Part shown: positions 5,759-10,404 of the stretch, in pieces
Layout: each line of letters starts with the position of its first letter
Position numbering within the stretch: the first letter of the stretch is position 1
DNA from: Dehalococcoidia bacterium SM23_28_2
Lineage (GTDB): Bacteria > Chloroflexota > Dehalococcoidia > SM23-28-2
NCBI GenBank assembly: GCA_001303545.1
Contig: LJUA01000052.1
Coordinates: 1-10,404, forward strand
Length of the DNA stretch: 10,404 bases
Direction of reading: 5' to 3'
Translations under genes and position numbers: made by a program
Notes under the pieces: model-generated
What the model was told of the DNA's origin: nothing
The model's input: only the letters and a program-made list of their open reading frames with translations
The model's database searches: none

Positions 5759-6250
5759 ATGTCGCAACTGCTTGACGGCCTGGAGATAGGGGAGAGGATC
5801 GGCAAACGCATCCCGGAGGCTGTGGTGGAGGCCACACCCCAGTGGGTGGTGGTGCATCCCCAGAAGCTGGTGGAGGTGGCCACCTACCTCCGTGACGACA
5901 GCGAGCTGAACTTCCGGTTCCTCAGCGGTGTGACCGCAGTGGATCACCTGGACCACTTCGAAGTCGTGTATCATCTTCAGTCCTTCTCTCCCAACCACAT
6001 GCTGACCCTGAAGACGCGGGCCCTTGACCACGATAACCCGGAGGTGCCGTCGCTGGTCTCCGTCTGGCGGGGAGCCGAGCTCCAGGAGCGAGAAGCGTAC
6101 GACCTGATGGGCGTCCGCTTCGCCGGGCATCCCGATCTGCGGCGTGTCTTCCTGTGGGAGGGTTTCCCCGGGCATCCCCTGCGTAAGGACTGGCTGGAGA
6201 TGCCCGGCGGCCTCAGCCCGGGGCTGGGGAGATTCCCTCGCGAGGACTAG
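5759..6250 (+). CDS. nuoC: NADH-quinone oxidoreductase subunit C (30 kDa subunit)
   Basis: A 163-residue soluble subunit of the peripheral arm. The 30-kDa family signature is clear at 110-129: E-R-E-A-Y-D-L-M-G-V-R-F-A-G-H-P, then D-L-R-R, followed by F-L-W-E-G-F-P-G-H-P-L-R-K-D (131-144). NuoC packs against NuoD and NuoB in the quinone module and has no cofactor. Length is normal for unfused NuoC. It starts 26 bp after nuoA, with only a weak GAGAG purine stretch before the ATG, so translation may depend partly on coupling to nuoA. It ends 10 bp before nuoD. The absence of nuoB between nuoA and this gene is notable. Confidence 0.94.
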   Translation: MSQLLDGLEIGERIGKRIPEAVVEATPQWVVVHPQKLVEVATYLRDDSELNFRFLSGVTAVDHLDHFEVVYHLQSFSPNHMLTLKTRALDHDNPEVPSLVSVWRGAELQEREAYDLMGVRFAGHPDLRRVFLWEGFPGHPLRKDWLEMPGGLSPGLGRFPRED

Positions 6251-6254
6251 AGGG
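6249..6254 (+). promoter_or_regulatory. Shine-Dalgarno site that sets the nuoD start
   Basis: AGAGGG overlaps the nuoC TAG stop and lies 6 nt before ATG 6261. This supports the short start over the in-frame ATG at 6144, which lies deep inside nuoC and would add 39 residues of non-NuoD character. Confidence 0.65.
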
Positions 6255-6260
6255 CATGAA

Positions 6261-7364
6261 ATGACTATGAAGAGCGAGCCCTTTGTGGTGAATGTGGGGC
6301 CGCAGCATCCCAGCACCCACGGCGTCTTTCGCCTCCGCCTCACGATGGACGGAGAGAAGATCGTCGACGCCGAGATGGTGGTGGGCTATCTCCATCGCAG
6401 CATGGAGAAGTTGGCCGAGGGACGCACCTACACTCAGAACATCCCCTTCACCGACCGCCTCGACTACCTGTCGGCTATGTCCAACAATCTGGCCTACTGC
6501 ATGGCGGTGGAGAAGCTGGCTGGCATCGATGTGCCCGAGCGCGGTCAGTTCCTGCGGGTGATCATGGCCGAGTTTCAGCGCATCGCCAATCATGCCATGG
6601 CCATCGCCTCCTTTGCCATGGAGTGCGGCGTCTGGTTCACCCCCCTGATGTGGATGTTCCGCGAGAGGGAGAAGATCCTCGACCTGTTTGAGATGACCTG
6701 CGGCGCTCGCCTGACGACCAACTATGTGCGTATCGGCGGCGTTTCCTTCGACATCCCGCCGGAGTTCATGCCCGCCGCCAGGGCGTTGCTGAAGGAGATG
6801 CCCGAACGTATCGCTGAGTACGAGGCTCTGCTGATGGAGAACGAGATCATCTTGGCCCGCTCTCGGGATGTCGGCGTTCTGCAACCCGACCTGGCGATCG
6901 CCTCCTCGGCCAGCGGGCCGGTGCTGCGCGGCAGCGGCGTGATGTGGGATATCCGTAAGGCGGATCCCTACGCGGCCTACGATCGCCTGGAGTTCGACAT
7001 CCCGGTGGGCACCTGCGGCGACTGCTACGACCGCTTTCTGGTACGCATGGAGGAGCTGCGTCAGAGCGTGCGCATCCTGGAGCAGGCCCTGGACATGCTG
7101 CCGGACGGCCCGGCCAGCGTGAACGTTCCGCTGGCCCTGCGACCGCCGGCGGGCGAGGCCTACGCTCGCATCGAGGCGCCCAAGGGCGAACTGGGCTTCT
7201 ATCTGGTTAGCGATGGCAGCCCTCACCCTCACCGGTTTCATATTCGCTCTCCTTCCTACATCAATCTGACGCCCTTGCGGGATATGGTGGTGGGCCTGAC
7301 CGTGCCGGACGCAGTCATCACTCTGGGCAGTATCGACATCGTCCTGGGCGAGGTTGACCGCTGA
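6261..7364 (+). CDS. nuoD: NADH-quinone oxidoreductase subunit D (49 kDa subunit)
   Basis: A 367-residue soluble subunit that forms most of the quinone-binding cavity. It begins with N-V-G-P-Q-H-P-S-T-H-G (11-21), contains Y-L-H-R-S-M-E-K (43-50), D-R-L-D-Y-L (65-70), R-E-R-E-K-I-L-D-L-F-E (134-144), Y-V-R-I-G-G-V (155-161), and ends in the standard S-I-D-I-V-L-G-E-V-D-R. By spacing, H20 and Y69 equal the quinone-head ligands His38 and Tyr87 of Thermus Nqo4, so a quinone-reducing enzyme is expected and not a hydrogenase; the hydrogenase-type paired CxxC ends are absent. E121 falls where Thermus has Asp139 (see findings). No NuoC-NuoD fusion. The stop overlaps the nuoH start in T-G-A-T-G, so the two are translationally coupled. 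Confidence 0.95.
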   Translation: MTMKSEPFVVNVGPQHPSTHGVFRLRLTMDGEKIVDAEMVVGYLHRSMEKLAEGRTYTQNIPFTDRLDYLSAMSNNLAYCMAVEKLAGIDVPERGQFLRVIMAEFQRIANHAMAIASFAMECGVWFTPLMWMFREREKILDLFEMTCGARLTTNYVRIGGVSFDIPPEFMPAARALLKEMPERIAEYEALLMENEIILARSRDVGVLQPDLAIASSASGPVLRGSGVMWDIRKADPYAAYDRLEFDIPVGTCGDCYDRFLVRMEELRQSVRILEQALDMLPDGPASVNVPLALRPPAGEAYARIEAPKGELGFYLVSDGSPHPHRFHIRSPSYINLTPLRDMVVGLTVPDAVITLGSIDIVLGEVDR

Positions 7365-8605
7365 TGATCTTCCTGGCCGAGTGGTGGGACCTGCGCGACC
7401 TGGGTAACCCTGTTGGGAAGCTCCTGGAGTTGCTCGGCGACCACGGCCCTGACTGGCTGCCCTACGCCGTATCGGCGATAGTCGGCTCCATTACCATCGT
7501 CGTATTCCTGCTGGTCAGCTTGCTCGCGTTTGCCTGGGTGGAGCGGCGGCTGCTCGGCCGCATGCAGGCGCGGCTGGGGCCCAACAGGGTCGGGCCGTGG
7601 GGGGTGTTCCAGAGCATCGCCGACGCCATCAAGTTCGTTACCAAGGAGGCGATCACCAGCAGAAACGTCGACCGCTGGATGTTCTGGGCAGCGCCGGTAC
7701 TGGTAGCTGTGCCGGTCCTGGTGGTGTTCGCCGTCCTGCCCTTCGGCGAGGGCATGGTTCTGGCCGACCTGAATGTCGGCGTCCTCTTCGTGATTGCCGT
7801 CGGCTCGGTCACGGCCATCCCGATATTCATGGCTGGCTGGTCATCGAACAACAAGTTCTCTCTGCTGGGAGCGATGCGGGAAGTGGCCATGCTCATCAGC
7901 TACGAGCTGCCACAGGTGCTGGCCCTGCTGGGGGTGGTGGTGTTCGCCGGCACGATGAGGATGAACGGTATCGTCGGCTGGCAGGACGAACACAACACGT
8001 GGCTAATCTTCCTTCAGCCGCTGGCCGTCCTGATCTACCTGATTGCAGGCACTGTTGAGATCAACCGCACGCCCACCGACATCGCCGAGGCGGAGTCGGA
8101 GATCGTGGCTGGCTACCACACCGAGTACTCGGGGATAAAGTTCGGCATGTTCTGGCTAACCGAGTACTTCGCCGGCTTCGCCATCGCTGCCATCATCGCC
8201 ACCGTCTATCTGGGCGGGTGGACTTTGTGGGGTCTGGAAGAGTGGGTGCCCGGCTGGATCATCTTCTTGGCCAAGCTCTACGGACTGTTCTGGCTTTTCA
8301 TCTGGATGCGAGGTACGCTGCCCCGCCTGCGCATCGATCAGCTCATGGGCTTCGCCTGGAAGTTCCTCCTGCCGCTGGCGCTGATCAACATCTTCGTCGC
8401 CGGCCTGGAGGTCCTTATCTGGCGGGAGAACGATCTGGCGGCGGAGGCGGTGCTGCCCGGCTTCGCTATCGCTAACCTGGTGCTGGCCGGGGTTCTGATA
8501 GTGGCCTGGGCTCGATTCCTGGGGCGGGCCCGGCCCAGCTGGCGACCGGCGCGCGCCCGGCTGGTGAAGGAGCTGGGTGCTGTCGTCTACGGACAGGAGG
8601 GCTGA
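7364..8605 (+). CDS. nuoH: NADH-quinone oxidoreductase subunit H
   Basis: A 413-residue polytopic membrane protein with about eight or nine predicted helices. Signature segments are E-R-R-L-L-G-R-M-Q-A-R-L-G-P-N-R-V-G-P (60-78), S-N-N-K-F-S-L-L-G-A-M-R (161-172), S-Y-E-L-P (179-183), E-A-E-S-E-I-V-A-G-Y-H-T-E-Y-S-G (242-257), and R-G-T-L-P-R-L-R-I-D-Q-L-M (316-328). NuoH forms the floor of the quinone chamber and the first part of the proton path. It is longer than the usual 320-350 residues: a hydrophobic helix near 362-385 and a basic tail of about 28 residues (R-A-R-P-S-W-R-P-A-R-A-R) follow the family core. The start overlaps the nuoD stop. The gene is followed by nuoJ after 12 bp, with no nuoI between. 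Confidence 0.95.
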   Translation: MIFLAEWWDLRDLGNPVGKLLELLGDHGPDWLPYAVSAIVGSITIVVFLLVSLLAFAWVERRLLGRMQARLGPNRVGPWGVFQSIADAIKFVTKEAITSRNVDRWMFWAAPVLVAVPVLVVFAVLPFGEGMVLADLNVGVLFVIAVGSVTAIPIFMAGWSSNNKFSLLGAMREVAMLISYELPQVLALLGVVVFAGTMRMNGIVGWQDEHNTWLIFLQPLAVLIYLIAGTVEINRTPTDIAEAESEIVAGYHTEYSGIKFGMFWLTEYFAGFAIAAIIATVYLGGWTLWGLEEWVPGWIIFLAKLYGLFWLFIWMRGTLPRLRIDQLMGFAWKFLLPLALINIFVAGLEVLIWRENDLAAEAVLPGFAIANLVLAGVLIVAWARFLGRARPSWRPARARLVKELGAVVYGQEG

Positions 8606-8617
8606 GGAAAGGCACTA

Positions 8618-9109
8618 ATGGACGACGTTGGTTCCGTTGTAGCCTTCTGGATGCTGTCGGTGATGACGCTGGGGGCGGCCGTGATGGTGGTGGCCGTCCG
8701 CAACCTTATCTACGCCGTTCTGTTCCTTATCCTGAGCTTCATCGGTGTGGCCGGCCTGTATCTCACCCTCTCCGCCGACTTTGTGGCCATCGCCCAGGTC
8801 CTGATCTACGCTGGCGCTGTCTCCGTGCTCATCCTGTTTGCCGTTCTCCTCACGCCGAGGGCGGCTCGCGACAACGCTGAGACCTTTCTCCAGGTGCCCG
8901 GCCTGGTGCTGGCAACGTTGGTCGCTGTCACCATCGGGGCGATCGCCCTGGTCACCGATTGGAATGAGGCCACTCGCGGCGCCTTTCCGGAGACAGCGGG
9001 AGCGATCGGCGAGGCCCTCCTTGACAAGTACGTCCTGCCCTTCGAGATCGCCTCCGTGATCCTTCTGGCGGCGATGATAGGGGCCATCGTCCTAGTGCGG
9101 GAGGACTAG
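8618..9109 (+). CDS. nuoJ: NADH-quinone oxidoreductase subunit J
   Basis: A 163-residue membrane subunit with about five predicted helices. The third-helix signature is D-F-V-A-I-A-Q-V-L-I-Y-A-G-A-V-S-V-L (54-71), containing the conserved Tyr (Y64) at the pi-bulge position that helps gate the water wire between NuoH and the antiporter-like subunits. The last helix ends in V-L-V-R-E-D, as usual. A good Shine-Dalgarno, AGGAAAGG (8605-8612), overlaps the nuoH stop. Length is typical. It sits between nuoH and nuoK; most operons have nuoI just upstream of this gene. Confidence 0.94.
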   Translation: MDDVGSVVAFWMLSVMTLGAAVMVVAVRNLIYAVLFLILSFIGVAGLYLTLSADFVAIAQVLIYAGAVSVLILFAVLLTPRAARDNAETFLQVPGLVLATLVAVTIGAIALVTDWNEATRGAFPETAGAIGEALLDKYVLPFEIASVILLAAMIGAIVLVRED

Positions 9110-9112
9110 GCG

Positions 9113-9427
9113 GTGTCAGTGGAGCTGGGTCACTATCTCATGGTGGGGGCCATTCTCTTCTCCATCGGTCTCTACGTGGCTCTGGCCAAGCGCAACGCCG
9201 TGGGCATCCTCATGGGCATCGAGCTCATGTTCAACGCTGTGAACCTGACGCTCATCTCCTTTTCTCGCTTTGTGAGCCCGCCCACGGACGTCAGCGGCCA
9301 TGTGTTCGTGGTGTTCGTGATCACGGTGGCCGCTGCTGAGGCGGCCCTGGCCCTGGCGCTGGCGGTGGTGGTCTATCGCAACCGGGAGACTATCGACATC
9401 GACAGGATCAATCTGATGAGGTGGTAG
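9113..9427 (+). CDS. nuoK: NADH-quinone oxidoreductase subunit K
   Basis: A 104-residue subunit with three predicted helices, the usual size. The second helix carries G-I-L-M-G-I-E-L-M-F-N-A-V-N-L (31-45) with the essential E37, and the third has A-A-A-E-A-A-L-A-L-A (73-82) with E76; both Glu residues belong to the central proton channel. The loop between them is about three residues longer than in E. coli NuoK. The C-terminus ends R-I-N-L-M-R-W. The start is GTG, 8 nt after GGGAGG (9099-9104); a second GTG two codons later is too far from that site. It begins 3 bp after the nuoJ stop. Confidence 0.94.
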   Translation: MSVELGHYLMVGAILFSIGLYVALAKRNAVGILMGIELMFNAVNLTLISFSRFVSPPTDVSGHVFVVFVITVAAAEAALALALAVVVYRNRETIDIDRINLMRW

Positions 9428-9433
9428 GACACG

Positions 9434-9631
9434 ATGTGGGTGGAGCTGATGGAGGTGAAGAACGCCTACATAGCCGAGGCCTGGAAGGAGCTGTTCAACG
9501 CTGAGGGCCTGGCCGTCCGGGTGGTGCCTCTATCGGAGAAGTGGGCGGAGGCCGGCGAGCTGGAGCCGCGGAAGCTGTACGTGCCTCAGGGCAAGCTGCA
9601 CGTGGCCAAAGAGATCATGAGGAAGATATAG
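9434..9631 (+). CDS. DUF2007-like small protein inside the nuo operon
   Basis: A 65-residue soluble protein that is not a complex I subunit. It opens with M-W-V-E-L, then an Ala/Glu-rich helix A-E-A-W-K-E-L-F-N-A-E-G-L-A-V-R (14-29), a strand V-V-P-L, and ends with L-Y-V-P-Q-G-K-L-H-V-A-K-E-I (48-61). This beta-alpha-beta/helix pattern, with an E-G-L/I turn and a V-P followed by a helix, is that of the DUF2007 family (putative signal-transducing proteins), whose function is not established. It has no transmembrane segment, Cys or obvious catalytic residue. It has its own AGGA 4 nt from the ATG, starts 6 bp after nuoK and stops 3 bp before nuoL, so it is fully within the operon. Assignment to DUF2007 is by pattern only. 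Confidence 0.72.
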   Translation: MWVELMEVKNAYIAEAWKELFNAEGLAVRVVPLSEKWAEAGELEPRKLYVPQGKLHVAKEIMRKI

Positions 9632-9634
9632 GCA

Positions 9635-10404
9635 ATGCTGAACACCGTCCCTGAAGGCATCGTCTGGGCCATCTTCCTGCTGCCGCTCTCTTCATTCGTC
9701 ATCATCAGCCTGGTGGCCCGCCGCTGGCCGGCATGGAGCGGCTACATCACCATCGCCGCCATCGGTCTCTCCTTCCTGTTCTCGTTGTGGGTGCTGGACA
9801 GCGTCATCGACAAGGAGGGCGCCAATCTGGGCTTCCCAACCCACGAATGGCTGACCATCGGCTCGCTGACGGTGAACCTGGGGCTGACGGTGGACGGCCT
9901 GAGCGCCATCATGCTGATGGTGGTCACCTCCGTCTCCTTCCTGGTGCAGGTCTATTCTCAGGGCTACATGCACGGCGATCGCGGCTACTCTCGCTACTTC
10001 GCCTTCATGTCCTTGTTCACTGCCGCCATGCTCGGCCTGGTGCTGGCCGAGAACCTGATCATGCTGTTCGTCTTCTGGGAGATGGTCGGCCTCTGCTCCT
10101 ACCTGCTCATCGGCTTCTGGTTCGAGCGACCGGCGGCCAGGGCGGCGGCCACCAAGGCCTTCGTGGTCACTCGCCTGGGCGACCTGGGGTTCCTGTCGGC
10201 TATCCTCCTCATCTGGACGCAGACGGGGGAGCTGGACATCCCGCGCATCCAAGAGATGGCGATGGCCGGGGCCATCAGCAATGTCATCCTCACCTGGCTG
10301 GCCGCCGGCGTCTTCGCCGGGGCGGTGGGCAAATCGGCCCAGTTCCCCCTGCACGTGTGGCTCCCCGATGCCATGGAGGGCCCGACGCCGGTGTCGGCCT
10401 TGAT
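9635..10404 (+). CDS. nuoL: NADH-quinone oxidoreductase subunit L, N-terminal part
   Basis: The gene is open to the window edge with 256 complete codons and two bases over. It reads as the first antiporter-like subunit: helices from residue 8 onward, then the conserved F-W-E-M-V-G-L-C-S-Y-L-L-I-G-F-W-F-E (147-164) with the key E149, A-A-A-T-K-A-F-V-V-T-R-L-G-D (170-183), and A-V-G-K-S-A-Q-F-P-L-H-V-W-L-P-D-A-M (230-247) with the channel lysine K233. The Glu and Lys belong to the proton channel shared with Mrp-type antiporters. NuoL is told from NuoM/NuoN by the V-G-L-C-S-Y-L-L-I-G form and its place after nuoK. AGGAAG lies about 9 nt before the ATG. Confidence 0.94.
   Translation, partial: MLNTVPEGIVWAIFLLPLSSFVIISLVARRWPAWSGYITIAAIGLSFLFSLWVLDSVIDKEGANLGFPTHEWLTIGSLTVNLGLTVDGLSAIMLMVVTSVSFLVQVYSQGYMHGDRGYSRYFAFMSLFTAAMLGLVLAENLIMLFVFWEMVGLCSYLLIGFWFERPAARAAATKAFVVTRLGDLGFLSAILLIWTQTGELDIPRIQEMAMAGAISNVILTWLAAGVFAGAVGKSAQFPLHVWLPDAMEGPTPVSAL

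Noticed and set aside
6144..6260. A 39-codon N-terminal extension of nuoD
   Set aside because: It overlaps nuoC entirely, is not like any NuoD start, and the ATG at 6261 has a well-placed AGAGGG before it.
1..10404. Mobile elements, CRISPR arrays, tRNA or defence systems
   Set aside because: No repeated spacers, no transposase or integrase motifs, no terminal inverted repeats and no tRNA-like cloverleaf were seen; genes are tightly packed metabolic and respiratory genes.

Overview
This window looks like chromosomal DNA from a high-GC bacterium. The gene families and the plain Shine-Dalgarno/sigma70-like signals would fit a Chloroflexota-type (Dehalococcoidia-like) or similar environmental lineage, but that placement is a guess from gene style; no marker gene settles it. 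I see no tRNA, rRNA, CRISPR array, insertion sequence or phage gene.

Layout. (1) Positions 1-162, plus strand: the last 53 residues of a GNAT-type N-acetyltransferase. (2) Positions 172-206: a hairpin in the convergent gap. (3) Positions 223-3092, minus strand: a four-gene fatty-acyl-CoA operon read right to left. It starts at a good sigma70-like promoter (3136-3164) and encodes an N-terminal-type MaoC/FAS1-like hotdog protein, a catalytic MaoC-like hotdog protein, and two tandem paralogous short-chain dehydrogenases (SDRs) of the (3R)-hydroxyacyl-CoA dehydrogenase (peroxisomal MFE-2) type. The two hotdog proteins look like the halves of a split R-specific enoyl-CoA hydratase, so the cluster can supply the hydration and dehydrogenation steps of an R-type beta-oxidation or a related acyl-CoA cycle. 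The last SDR is broken near its 3' end by a perfect 13-bp tandem duplication, which throws a conserved 47-residue tail out of frame. (4) Positions 3186-5098, minus strand: a PHP-domain metallo-phosphoesterase and, just upstream, a class III PLP aminotransferase related to glutamate-1-semialdehyde aminomutase. The two genes are 5 bp apart. (5) Positions 5099-5360: a divergent control region with one sigma70-like promoter in each direction. (6) Positions 5361-10404, plus strand: a respiratory complex I operon in the order nuoA-nuoC-nuoD-nuoH-nuoJ-nuoK-(65-aa small protein)-nuoL, with nuoL running off the end.

How the genes work together. The acyl-CoA operon would release reducing equivalents as NADH, and the complex I operon encodes the quinone-reducing core (C, D) and the proton-pumping membrane arm (A, H, J, K, L). 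The [4Fe-4S] subunit genes nuoB and nuoI are absent from the two places where they normally sit (between A and C, and between H and J), with only 26 and 12 bp left there. No nuoE/F/G is present between D and H. A 65-aa DUF2007-like protein sits between nuoK and nuoL.

The points most worth a second look are the missing FeS subunit genes, the 13-bp duplication in the terminal SDR gene, and the small protein inside the nuo operon. Nothing here is clearly a wholly new system.
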